A stretch of DNA of 28,019 bases, taken from the NCBI GenBank assembly GCA_018712125.1, contig DVHM01000077.1, forward strand, positions 1 to 28,019. The letters run 5' to 3'. Position 1 is the stretch's first letter. Each line of letters opens with the position of its first letter. The notes under the pieces are model-generated. The model was not told where the DNA came from, did not search any database, and saw only the letters and a list, made by a program, of their open reading frames with translations. Below are positions 7,094-14,774 of the stretch, in pieces. A program made the translations under genes and the position numbers. This DNA comes from Pullilachnospira_A gallistercoris (GTDB lineage Bacteria; Bacillota; Clostridia; Lachnospirales; Lachnospiraceae).

Positions 7094-7116
7094 AACAAGG
7101 AGGGATGGTATATGAT
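7088..7116 (+). promoter_or_regulatory. Promoter of the cysK-Rrf2 operon
   Basis: A perfect -35 TTGACA (7088-7093), a 17 bp spacer and -10 TATGAT (7111-7116). Transcription should start near 7123, immediately before the TTCCTA/TAGGAA dyad. Confidence 0.8.
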
Positions 7117-7125
7117 AGGGACAAA

Positions 7126-7146
7126 TTCCTAGTAAATAGATAGGAA
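7126..7146. promoter_or_regulatory. Rrf2/CymR-like operator at cysK
   Basis: TTCCTA (7126-7131) and TAGGAA (7141-7146) form a perfect dyad with a 9 bp spacer. It starts about 3 bp after the predicted transcription start and ends just before the ribosome site, so a bound protein would block initiation. The same arms and spacer recur at metY (10541-10561), and the Rrf2 regulator gene is the second gene of this operon. CymR of Bacillus, an Rrf2 protein, controls cysteine genes through a similar AT-rich dyad. Confidence 0.7.
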
Positions 7147-7161
7147 ATGAGGAGGTATGTC

Positions 7162-8109
7162 ATGTCAGATATCAGAGAGAGTGTGGTGGAGCTGATCGGG
7201 AAGACGCCGATGCTGCGGCTGCACCGCTATGAAAATGAGAAAAAGGCACAGGCTGAGCTCTACGCCAAGCTGGAGTACCTGAATCCGGCGGGATCGGTCA
7301 AGGACCGGGTGGGTCTCGCCATGATCGAGGACGCCGAGAAGAGAGGGATTCTGAAAGCGGGAGGAACGATCATCGAACCCACCTCCGGAAATACCGGGAT
7401 CGGCCTTGCGGCGGTGGCGGCAGTCCGGGGATACCAGGTCATCATCACGCTGCCGGAGACCATGAGCGTGGAGCGTCGGACGCTGCTTCGGGCTTACGGA
7501 GCGAAACTGGTTCTGACCGATGGGGCGAAGGGAATGACCGGAGCCATCGAGAAGGCGAAGGAGCTTCAGACCCAGATCCCCGGTTCCGTGATTTTGGGAC
7601 AGTTTGACAATCCGGCAAACGCCAGGGCCCACTATGAGACGACCGGACCGGAAATTTTTGCGCAGATGGACGGAGATATCGATATCTTCGTGGCCGGCGT
7701 GGGCACCGGCGGAACCATCACCGGTGTGGGCAGATATCTGAAGGAGAAGAAGCCGGATGTGAAGATTGTGGCGGTGGAGCCGGCGGCAAGCCCGGTGCTC
7801 TCCAAAGGGACGGCAGGGCCTCACAAGATTCAGGGAATCGGGGCGGGCTTTGTGCCGAAGATTCTCGACACCGGGATCTATGACGAGATTCTGCCCATTG
7901 AAAATGAGGACGCCTTTGCCGAGGGAAAACATTTTGCCCTGGCGGAGGGAATCATGGTGGGTATCTCCTCCGGCGCAGCCTTAAAGGCGGCTTCGATCCT
8001 TGCCGCCCGGCCGGAAAATGCCGGGAAGAAGATTGTGGTGCTTCTGCCGGATTCCGGGGACCGGTATCTGTCCACGCCGCTGTTTATGGATGAGGAGGAT
8101 CTATGCTGA
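7162..8109 (+). CDS. cysK: Cysteine synthase (O-acetylserine sulfhydrylase)
   Basis: A 315-residue PLP enzyme making cysteine from O-acetylserine and sulfide. The PLP lysine is K47 in NPAGSVKDR, the substrate loop is TSGNTG (74-79), and the phosphate-binding GTGGT is at 181-185. The length is close to the usual 305-315 residues. ATG 7162 is preferred because GAGGAGG lies just upstream; the in-frame ATG at 7147 falls on that ribosome site. The last 7 bases overlap the Rrf2 regulator gene, giving an autoregulated cysteine operon. No serine acetyltransferase gene (cysE) is in the window. In clostridia the CymR regulator can form a complex with CysK, which fits this pairing, but here it is only inferred. 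Confidence 0.95.
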   Translation: MSDIRESVVELIGKTPMLRLHRYENEKKAQAELYAKLEYLNPAGSVKDRVGLAMIEDAEKRGILKAGGTIIEPTSGNTGIGLAAVAAVRGYQVIITLPETMSVERRTLLRAYGAKLVLTDGAKGMTGAIEKAKELQTQIPGSVILGQFDNPANARAHYETTGPEIFAQMDGDIDIFVAGVGTGGTITGVGRYLKEKKPDVKIVAVEPAASPVLSKGTAGPHKIQGIGAGFVPKILDTGIYDEILPIENEDAFAEGKHFALAEGIMVGISSGAALKAASILAARPENAGKKIVVLLPDSGDRYLSTPLFMDEEDLC

Positions 8110-8531
8110 TTTCTACAAAGGGGAGATATGCCCTGCGGTTTTTGCTGGACCTGGCGATGCACAGCGAGGGAAAGCCGGTCAGGGTCAAAGATGTGTCCAT
8201 CCGGCAGGAGATCTCGGACAAGTACCTGGAGCAGGTGGTGGCCACTCTGACGAAGGCGGGCTTTGTCCGGAGCATCCGGGGCCCCCAGGGCGGGTATCTG
8301 TTGTCCCATGATCCTTCCTGGTATACCATGGGGAAGATCCTGCGGCTGACGGAAGGTACTCTGGCGCCGGTGGCCTGCCTGGAGACGGAGGAGAATCTCT
8401 GTCCAAGGGCGGAGAACTGCGTGACGCTGCTGTTCTGGAAGAAGATGAAGGACGCCATCGACGAGACCGCCGAGGGTACCACCCTGGCGGATCTGGTCAT
8501 GTGGCAGAGACAGAGGGAGATGACGGATTAG
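8103..8531 (+). CDS. Rrf2-family regulator, CymR/IscR-like
   Basis: A 142-residue Rrf2 protein that begins with the family signature MLISTKGRYALRFLLDLA. The winged helix covers about 25-68, ending in the wing GPQGGYLLS. Three cysteines, C92, C100 and C106 (C-x7-C-x5-C), lie where IscR carries its iron-sulfur ligands (C-x5-C-x5-C), so a cluster or thiol sensor is possible, although CymR itself senses the CysK/O-acetylserine state. Its ATG lies inside the end of cysK, with GAGGAGG (8091-8097) in the cysK coding sequence, so translation is probably coupled. Matching dyads at cysK and metY are its likely targets. A terminator overlaps its stop codon. Confidence 0.92.
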   Translation: MLISTKGRYALRFLLDLAMHSEGKPVRVKDVSIRQEISDKYLEQVVATLTKAGFVRSIRGPQGGYLLSHDPSWYTMGKILRLTEGTLAPVACLETEENLCPRAENCVTLLFWKKMKDAIDETAEGTTLADLVMWQRQREMTD

Positions 8532-8552
8532 CGGTCATCTCCCTCTTTTTTT
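8515..8552 (+). terminator. Intrinsic terminator of the cysK operon, overlapping two stop codons
   Basis: GGGAGATGAC (8515-8524) pairs perfectly with GTCATCTCCC (8534-8543), followed by TCTTTTTTT. The 9-base loop holds the stop codon of the Rrf2 gene (8529-8531) and, on the other strand, that of the convergent efflux pump gene (8530-8528). The C-terminal codons of both proteins therefore form the stem. The minus-strand side lacks a T-run. Confidence 0.9.
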
Positions 8553-9958
8553 ACGCCGAAGACGGCGATCAGCACAAGGATCAGAGACACGGCGCTCATG
8601 CACAGGAAGGCGATGTTGACGCCCCGCATGGATGCCTCCCGGGCCGGGAGCGTGGCGGAAGCACTCTGGCTTACCGCGTTCATGATGCCCACGAAGACAG
8701 CGGTTCCGATGGCCCCGGCGATGGTCCGCAGGGAGGTCAGAAGGGCTGTGCCGTCGGCGATCTTCTCTGTCTCGATTCCGCTGTTGCCCCAGGTAACCAG
8801 AGACATCAGAAGGCACCCGACGGAGAGATTGCGCACTATGTTTAGGAGGATGGCGGGCAGCAGATTCATATTCGAATTGATGAAAATCATTCCGAGATTG
8901 CTGGCGAACATGCAGATGGAACCTGCCAGAAACAGTTTCTTCATGCCGAGCCGGTCATAAAATTTTCCGGCAAAGGGGCTGATCATGGCCATGATCAGGG
9001 AGCCGGGAAGGACGGCAAGGCCCGAGACGGTGGCCGAGTATCCCATGGTGTTCTGGATGTAGAGGGGCATCAGCATGGAGGAGCCCATCATGACCAGATA
9101 GAGAAAAACACTGCCGATGACACTGAGGGCATACTGGCGGCTCTTTAAGATCCGAAGCTCCAGGAAAGGCGTCTCGAGGCCGAACTGTCTTCTCACAAAG
9201 AGGATGGCGGTAATCAGACCCACTGCCAGAATGCCCAGCACCTGCAGGCTCAGGAAGGGATAGCTTCCGATATTTCCGATGCCCAGCGTCACGCCGCCGA
9301 AGGCGAAGACGCTCAGAAGGAAGGAGACGGTGTCAAAACTGCTGACAGAGGTTTCCAGCACATCGGTAAAGACGAGAATGCTCCAGACCAGGGACGCGCA
9401 GATGATGATCATGGAGAGATAGAAGATCGCTCTCCAGCCGATGGAATCCACGATCAGGCCGGCCAGGGTGGGGGCAATCACGGGAGCGGCACCGATGGAC
9501 AGGCCGTACCAGCCCATGGCGGTTCCCCGCTTTTCTGTCGGATAGATCGTCAAGATAATGACCTGGGCCATAGCGCTCATGATGCCGTTGCCGCTGGCCT
9601 GAAGCACCCGGGCTGCCATCATCAGCGGAAAGCTGGGCGCGATGGCGTTTAAAAACAAACCGGCCAGAAAGAGCACCAGGCTGAAAATATAGAGACGTCT
9701 GGTGGGAAACCGGCGGATCAGAAAGGCGGTCAGGGGCATCATGATCCCCATGGCCAGAGAGTAGCCGCTGGTCAGCCACTGCCCGGTGGTGGCGCTGATG
9801 GACAGATCCTCCATAATGGAGGGGAGGGCGGTGGTCAAAGCCGTGGACAACAGGGACGAGGCGATACAGCTGATCACGATATTCAGGAAAATCAGGTTTC
9901 GCCTGCGGTCTGTGAGAGCGGCTGCGGATTGTTTTGTTGTTTTGGTCGTGTTATTCAT
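8528..9958 (-). CDS. DHA2-type MFS multidrug efflux transporter (EmrB/QacA-like)
   Basis: A 476-residue major facilitator. The start resembles DHA2 drug pumps (ALTTALPSIMEDLSISATTGQWL), the loop 2-3 motif is degenerate (RRFPTRRLYI), and the antiporter motif C region reads GLSIGAAPVIAPTLAGLIVD. Around 12-14 helices can be counted by eye. It is likely a proton-driven exporter of drugs or toxic compounds; the substrates are unknown. The start at 9958 has AGGAG about 11 nucleotides upstream and overlaps the end of the MarR regulator gene by 8 bases, so the two form an operon under the MarR promoter. The stop codon overlaps that of the convergent Rrf2 gene. Confidence 0.92.
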   Translation of the reverse strand: MNNTTKTTKQSAAALTDRRRNLIFLNIVISCIASSLLSTALTTALPSIMEDLSISATTGQWLTSGYSLAMGIMMPLTAFLIRRFPTRRLYIFSLVLFLAGLFLNAIAPSFPLMMAARVLQASGNGIMSAMAQVIILTIYPTEKRGTAMGWYGLSIGAAPVIAPTLAGLIVDSIGWRAIFYLSMIIICASLVWSILVFTDVLETSVSSFDTVSFLLSVFAFGGVTLGIGNIGSYPFLSLQVLGILAVGLITAILFVRRQFGLETPFLELRILKSRQYALSVIGSVFLYLVMMGSSMLMPLYIQNTMGYSATVSGLAVLPGSLIMAMISPFAGKFYDRLGMKKLFLAGSICMFASNLGMIFINSNMNLLPAILLNIVRNLSVGCLLMSLVTWGNSGIETEKIADGTALLTSLRTIAGAIGTAVFVGIMNAVSQSASATLPAREASMRGVNIAFLCMSAVSLILVLIAVFGVKKEGDDR

Positions 9959-10406
9959 TTCTCTTATTCAACTCCTGTTCCATATGAAGATAATAGTTGT
10001 TGATTTTTGTCAATATCTCAAAAAACCGCTGACGTTCCTCCGCACGCAGAGGGGCCAGCATCATTTTGTCGTTGTCCTTCTTCTCCTGGCGCACGGCGTC
10101 GATCTTCGCCTTCCCGGCGGAAGTGAGTTCCACAAGCCGCACACGCTTATCCCGGGGGGACGGGCGGCGGTCAATCCAGCCCTTCGCCTCCAGACGGTTT
10201 AACAGCTCGCCGGCGGAGGCAGGGCGGATGTGCAGAAGGTCCGCCAGTTCCCGCTGGCTGACAGTTCCCGCTCCGTCCAAAATGGCGAGACAGTAATACT
10301 GTCCTCGGGAGGGATCGCCGCTGCCGGAAACTCTGTCGTGATACCGCTGGTTTCTCCGACAGACATCGAAGAACAGCGTGATGATCTGTTCGTCCTGTAA
10401 ATCCAT
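9951..10406 (-). CDS. MarR-family transcriptional regulator
   Basis: A 151-residue MarR protein. The winged helix spans about 45-100: VSQRELADLLHIRPASAG, then LLNRLEAKGWIDRR and the wing SPRDKRVRLVELTSAGKA. A long C-terminal helix with many charged residues completes the dimer domain. There is no obvious redox cysteine pair. The start at 10406 has CAGGAG upstream. It is transcribed first, ahead of the efflux pump, from a promoter carrying two palindromes. It is therefore probably an autorepressor relieved by a pump substrate; the ligand is unknown. Confidence 0.92.
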   Translation of the reverse strand: MDLQDEQIITLFFDVCRRNQRYHDRVSGSGDPSRGQYYCLAILDGAGTVSQRELADLLHIRPASAGELLNRLEAKGWIDRRPSPRDKRVRLVELTSAGKAKIDAVRQEKKDNDKMMLAPLRAEERQRFFEILTKINNYYLHMEQELNKRNE

Positions 10407-10450
10407 GAGTATGCTCCTGTAACTATGTTTACGTTCTGTGATCCAAATTG

Positions 10451-10486
10451 ATAAGGTACCTGATATATTTTAGACAGGTACCTTAT
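10451..10486. promoter_or_regulatory. Twin palindrome operator at the MarR promoter
   Basis: ATAAGGTACCTG (10451-10462) and CAGGTACCTTAT (10475-10486) form a perfect 12 bp inverted repeat around a 12 bp AT-rich centre. Each arm also contains the perfect 8 bp palindrome AGGTACCT, 22 bp apart (two helical turns). One palindrome lies between the -35 and -10 boxes of the MarR promoter and the other just beyond the -10. This layout suits two MarR dimers on one DNA face. Confidence 0.75.
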
Positions 10487-10496
10487 GATTTGTCAA
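10467..10496 (-). promoter_or_regulatory. Promoter of the MarR-efflux operon
   Basis: On the minus strand: a perfect -35 TTGACA (10496-10491), an 18 bp spacer and -10 TAAAAT (10472-10467). The spacer contains one AGGTACCT palindrome. The predicted leader is about 50 nucleotides. Confidence 0.75.
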
Positions 10497-10540
10497 GGGA
10501 AAATGTAGGTTTGTATGGATAAGGGAAGGCAAGAGATAAT

Positions 10541-10561
10541 TTCCTATTGACTCGATAGGAA
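10541..10561. promoter_or_regulatory. Rrf2/CymR-like operator at metY
   Basis: TTCCTA (10541-10546) and TAGGAA (10556-10561), again separated by 9 bp, repeat the cysK dyad exactly in arms and spacing. Here the dyad straddles the -35 box of the metY promoter, a repressing position. It links metY to the Rrf2 regulator encoded about 2 kb away. Confidence 0.7.
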
Positions 10562-10575
10562 TAATGGGATAATAT
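10547..10575 (+). promoter_or_regulatory. Promoter of metY
   Basis: -35 TTGACT (10547-10552), a 17 bp spacer and -10 TAATAT (10570-10575). The -35 box lies in the centre of the TTCCTA/TAGGAA dyad. The leader to the ATG is about 90 nucleotides and shows no S-box riboswitch features. Confidence 0.75.
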
Positions 10576-10670
10576 GACAGGGACGTAAAAAAACAGGGAG
10601 AATCATACAACGACTACAGACCAGAAATCATCCGCTGGCATTGGCGGGAACAGAGGAAAGGAAGAGAAAG

Positions 10671-11978
10671 ATGAACGGCAACAGAGACAATGACAGGGCA
10701 TATCACTTCGAGACACTGCAGCTTCACGCGGGGCAGGGACAGCCGGATCCGGCCACGGGAGCCCGGGCGGTTCCGATTTACCAGACTGCGGCCTATGTGT
10801 TTGACAACTGCGAGCAGGCGGCGGATCGTTTTGAACTGAAGGAGAGCGGGAATATTTACGGGAGACTGACGAATCCCACCCAGGAAGTGCTGGAAGAACG
10901 GGTGGCTGCGCTGGAGGGAGGAACGGCTGCGCTGGCCACGGCTTCCGGGGCGGCGGCCATTACCTACGCGGTGCTGGCCCTGGCAAAGGCCGGGGATCAT
11001 GTGGTGGCCCAGAAGACGATTTACGGAGGTACCTACAATCTGCTGGCCCACACCCTGGCGGATTATGGCATTGAGACATCCTTTGTGGATATCCACGATC
11101 TGCAGGCGGTGGAAGCTGCCCTTCGCGGAAACACGAAGTGTATTTTTATTGAGACCCTGGGAAATCCCAACAGCGATATCCCGGATATTGACGCGGTGGC
11201 GCGGATTGCCCATGATCACGACATTCCGCTGGTCATCGACAACACCTTCGGGACGCCCTATCTGATCCGGCCCATTGAGCACGGGGCGGACATCGTGATA
11301 CACTCCGCCACAAAATTTCTCGGCGGACACGGGACGACGCTGGGAGGAATCATTGTGGACGGAGGGACTTTCGACTGGAAGGCTTCCGGCAAATTCCCCG
11401 CCATCGCTGAGCCGAATTCCAGCTATCACGGAGTGTCTTTCGCGGAGGCGGCGGGGCCTGCGGCTCTTGTGACCTACATCCGGGCCGTGCTGCTGCGGGA
11501 TACGGGGGCGGCCATCTCTCCCTTCAACGCCTTTCTTCTGCTGCAGGGTATCGAGACCCTGTCCCTGCGGCTGGAGCGTCACGCACAAAATACCAGGCGG
11601 ATCGTGGAGTATCTGGCCGCCCATCCCCAGGTGGAGTCCGTCAGCCACCCCTCTCTGCCGGATCATCCCCAGCATGAACTGTATCAGAAATATTTTCCCC
11701 GGGGCGGAGGTTCCATTTTTACCTTCCGCGTCCGGGGAGGGGAGGAGAAGGCCAGACAGTGGATCGATCATCTTGAGATTTTCTCGCTGCTGGCAAATGT
11801 GGCGGATATGAAGAGCCTGGTCATCCATCCCGCCACCACCACCCATGCCCAGCTGACGGAGGCGGAGCTGGCACAGCAGGGGATTTACCCCGACACCGTC
11901 CGCCTCTCCATAGGAACCGAGCATGTGGAGGATCTGATCGCCGATATGGATCAGGCTTTTAACGCGATCTCCCAGTGA
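10671..11978 (+). CDS. metY: O-acetylhomoserine sulfhydrylase (Cys/Met metabolism PLP enzyme)
   Basis: A 435-residue enzyme of the cystathionine gamma-synthase fold. It should make homocysteine from O-acetylhomoserine and sulfide. The N-terminal FETLQLHAGQ and the PLP lysine K215 in HSATKFLGGHG are diagnostic, with D190 (LVIDNTFGTP) as the pyridine-nitrogen partner. Its length and the insertion typical of MetY (TFDWKASGKFP) separate it from the shorter MetB/MetC enzymes. ATG 10671 follows AGGAAAGGAAGAG; the TTG at 10641 is less likely. It has its own promoter with a putative Rrf2 operator. Its last 28 bases overlap the convergent rhamnosidase gene, and no clear terminator is seen there. Confidence 0.92.
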   Translation: MNGNRDNDRAYHFETLQLHAGQGQPDPATGARAVPIYQTAAYVFDNCEQAADRFELKESGNIYGRLTNPTQEVLEERVAALEGGTAALATASGAAAITYAVLALAKAGDHVVAQKTIYGGTYNLLAHTLADYGIETSFVDIHDLQAVEAALRGNTKCIFIETLGNPNSDIPDIDAVARIAHDHDIPLVIDNTFGTPYLIRPIEHGADIVIHSATKFLGGHGTTLGGIIVDGGTFDWKASGKFPAIAEPNSSYHGVSFAEAAGPAALVTYIRAVLLRDTGAAISPFNAFLLLQGIETLSLRLERHAQNTRRIVEYLAAHPQVESVSHPSLPDHPQHELYQKYFPRGGGSIFTFRVRGGEEKARQWIDHLEIFSLLANVADMKSLVIHPATTTHAQLTEAELAQQGIYPDTVRLSIGTEHVEDLIADMDQAFNAISQ

Positions 11979-14623
11979 TAGCTGCCGCTGCCGACCTCTT
12001 CTGTCTGACCGTTCGGCAGGCAGACCGTGGCGGTGGCGTTGCAGGGAACGGTCACATCCATGGAGAATGTGCTGCCGTTGTTCCGCATCTCCCATTGACA
12101 GGAAGCTGTTCCCTGGGCGGTCTCGAATGTTCTGGCGGCGGAGGTCAGCTTTTCGTCCGGCTTCGGGGCGAAGATCAGGTGGGTGTAGCCCGGCGTGTCG
12201 GTGTCGATGCCGGCTACGTTTCGGAAGATCCAGTCGTCCACGCAGCCGAAGGCGTAGTGGTTGAAACTGAGCTGGCCGGGCGCGCCCTTTTCATCGTAAC
12301 CGTACCAGCTCTCCCAGATGGTGGTGGCGCCGTGATTTACCTCGAAGAGCCAGGAGGGGCATTTGTCCTGCCACAGAAGCGCGTAGGCCAGATCCCGGCG
12401 TCCGATTTTACAGAGGGCGTCCAGAAGGAAGGGCGTCGCCAGAAAACCGGTGTCCAGACAGTTGTTGTTGTCTCGGATCAGTTTTACCAGATGGTCCGCG
12501 AAGGTCTGCTGATGCTCCTGTGGAACCAGGTCAAAGTAGATGGGCAGCACATAGGCGCCCATCAGCTCTGAGGGCATGGTGCCGTCCTCCCGGATGACGC
12601 CCTTCTGAAAGGCGGTCTTCATCTTGTCCGCCGTCTGCTGATATTGTTCGGCATCGGAAGTTTTTCCGAGGATGGAGGCGATTTTTGCAAAGGTTGCCAC
12701 CGAATACCAGCCGAAGATCGGGGCGGTGTAGCAGGAGCTGGCGGCCATGATTTTCTGCAGATTTTTCATATCCATCCCGTTTCGATTCTGGCTGGGGATC
12801 AGCCACTCGCCGTAATGATATCCCGTATCCCACAGATAATTTTCCATTTCATCGGGAAGCTGAGTGTGCTTCGGCTTTCGTGTGCGGGCCTGTGTGATCA
12901 CATAGTCGCACCATTTTTTCATGCAGTCGTACTGGCGCTCCAGGATGACTGTGTTTGCCGTTACCCGGTACATGGCGTAGGGAACAGCCACAGCCGCGTC
13001 TCCCCAGCCGGAGGAGGTGGCCTTGCCCTTGCAGCCGCTCATCAGATTGATCATCTTGCCCATGGCGGGATAGGAGCCGTCGCAGGGAACTACCATGGGG
13101 ACAATGCCGTACGCGTCCTGATCGCAGGACATGTTGTCCAGCCACCGGGTAAAGAGGGTGGTGCAGTCCTCGTTCAACATGGCGGTTTTGGCGTAGACCA
13201 GCATGTCGCCGGTCCAGCCGGCCTTCTCCCGCTGGGGGCAGTCGGTGGGGATGGACATCATGTTGGAGCGCTGGGACCAGCGGGTATTTTCGTAGAGCCG
13301 GTTCAGACGCTCATCGGAGCAGGAAAAGGTGCCGGCGTTCTCCTTCTTGCTGGTCAGAGCCACAGCGGTAAAATCCTCCGGGTTTACCTGAGCCAGGCCG
13401 CTGACTTTCACGTAGCGGAAACCGTGGAAGGTAAACTGGGGTTCATAGACGGCGGGCATTCCGGCGGAGACGTAGCGATCCATCTGATCGCAGCCTTTGC
13501 CAACGCCGCCGGCTCCCAGAATGTTGTTGAAATAGTTTCCCTCCGCGTCGAGTACCTCGCAGTGTTCCAGCGTGATGACGGTTCCCTTTGGTGCGTCCAC
13601 GCGCATGCGCACCCGGCCCGAGAGATTCTGGCCGAAATCGAGAATCGTCTCGCCCTTGGGGGAGTGGAGCACTTCCTTTACGGGGAGCGTAACGGCCGGG
13701 AGCACCGGCTCGCCCAGCTGGGGAACCAGGTTGGCAAGGCTGTAGGAGGCGACGACAGTCTTTTTCCAGCCGTTGTCCGAAAAACCGGCGGTGTCCCAGC
13801 CGGGCTGTTCCAGGGTGGCGTCGTAGGACTCGCCGGCGTAGAGATCACTGCACAGAATCGGGCCGTAGGAAACCGTCGTCTCGCTGTCCGAGCAGATGGT
13901 CTCTGTTGTCCCGTCGGCGTAGGTTACCTCCAGCTGGAAGAGTACGGCGTGGGCGTGTTTGATTTTCATGTCCGGCAGAGACTGGGGGCATAAGTACCAT
14001 CCGTCGCCCACATACATGCCCAGAACGTTTTCTCCCTTTTGCAGCAGGCCCGTCACGTCGTAGGTCTGATAGCAGAGATACTTTTCGTAGACCGTGTGTT
14101 CCGGGGCGAATTCCCGCTGATCCGGCCGCTGCCCGTTGACGCTCAGATGATAGGCGCCGTGGCAGGTGGCGTAGACGCGGGCCTTTGCCGGGGTGTCCTT
14201 CAGGGAAAAAGCTCTCCGGAACATGGTGGCCGGATCCTGCTTCCCGAAGCCGGGTTTGCCCTTCTTTTTGCGCAGGGAAGACTCTGCCCAGCCGGCCTGC
14301 CAGTCCGAGGTGTGCAGCAACGCGGTTTCAAAATCGGAGGAGAGGGAGGCCTCCTGGCCGTGGTTGTCCCATACGTTTACCGTGACCTGATAGCGGGTGC
14401 GGCTTTGTAAGGGGCTTCCCTGATAGGGAAGGTAAGCGTTTTTGCGGGAGGCGACGCGGCCGGTATCCCAGAGGATCTGTCCGGCCTCGTCGGCGACGGT
14501 TATCTGACAGGCTTCCTGCAGAGTGTCCGGCTGATCGCTTTCGATCTTCCATCCGAACCAGGGGTCGGCGCCGCAGCCCAGGGGACGATGCATGCTGTAA
14601 ATGGTAATGTCGGAAAGTTTCAT
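11951..14623 (-). CDS. GH78 alpha-L-rhamnosidase, cytoplasmic
   Basis: An 890-residue glycoside hydrolase of family 78, which removes terminal alpha-L-rhamnose from plant glycosides or polysaccharides. The N-terminal beta-domains cover about 1-430, including an immunoglobulin-like start (WDTGRVASRKNAYLPYQG) and the carbohydrate-binding-like segment with EFAPEHTVYEKY. The (alpha/alpha)6 barrel follows. Its acidic motif DCPQREKAGWTGD gives D461, E466 and D473, and TTIWES gives E771. These match from memory the four catalytic-site acids described for Bacillus RhaB. No signal peptide is present, so imported short rhamnosides are the likely substrate. The start has GAGAGG upstream. It is divergent from an AraC regulator, which probably activates it. 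Confidence 0.95.
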   Translation of the reverse strand: MKLSDITIYSMHRPLGCGADPWFGWKIESDQPDTLQEACQITVADEAGQILWDTGRVASRKNAYLPYQGSPLQSRTRYQVTVNVWDNHGQEASLSSDFETALLHTSDWQAGWAESSLRKKKGKPGFGKQDPATMFRRAFSLKDTPAKARVYATCHGAYHLSVNGQRPDQREFAPEHTVYEKYLCYQTYDVTGLLQKGENVLGMYVGDGWYLCPQSLPDMKIKHAHAVLFQLEVTYADGTTETICSDSETTVSYGPILCSDLYAGESYDATLEQPGWDTAGFSDNGWKKTVVASYSLANLVPQLGEPVLPAVTLPVKEVLHSPKGETILDFGQNLSGRVRMRVDAPKGTVITLEHCEVLDAEGNYFNNILGAGGVGKGCDQMDRYVSAGMPAVYEPQFTFHGFRYVKVSGLAQVNPEDFTAVALTSKKENAGTFSCSDERLNRLYENTRWSQRSNMMSIPTDCPQREKAGWTGDMLVYAKTAMLNEDCTTLFTRWLDNMSCDQDAYGIVPMVVPCDGSYPAMGKMINLMSGCKGKATSSGWGDAAVAVPYAMYRVTANTVILERQYDCMKKWCDYVITQARTRKPKHTQLPDEMENYLWDTGYHYGEWLIPSQNRNGMDMKNLQKIMAASSCYTAPIFGWYSVATFAKIASILGKTSDAEQYQQTADKMKTAFQKGVIREDGTMPSELMGAYVLPIYFDLVPQEHQQTFADHLVKLIRDNNNCLDTGFLATPFLLDALCKIGRRDLAYALLWQDKCPSWLFEVNHGATTIWESWYGYDEKGAPGQLSFNHYAFGCVDDWIFRNVAGIDTDTPGYTHLIFAPKPDEKLTSAARTFETAQGTASCQWEMRNNGSTFSMDVTVPCNATATVCLPNGQTEEVGSGSYHWEIALKA

Positions 14624-14678
14624 ATTGTTTTCCTCTCTTTCTCACTGGAGTTTCCATGTGGTTCTTGCTATAATCTTA

Positions 14679-14742
14679 TTGCAAAAGATATCGGATTTTT
14701 AGAGATTTCCTTGCTGAAATACCATATAAAATTGCTGAGATA
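14679..14742. promoter_or_regulatory. Three phased AraC-type binding motifs
   Basis: TTGCAAAAGATA (14679-14690), TTGCTGAAATA (14711-14721) and TTGCTGAGATA (14732-14742) are similar direct repeats. Their starts are 32 and 21 bp apart, about three and two helical turns, so all face the same side of the DNA. They lie between the rhamnosidase and AraC genes, and the first is at the expected -35 region of a minus-strand promoter whose -10 would be near 14668-14673. Direct repeats about 21 bp apart are typical targets of AraC-family activators. Confidence 0.5.
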
Positions 14743-14774
14743 AAAAGGCCGGAAGGCCGCGGAAGGAGGCTCGT

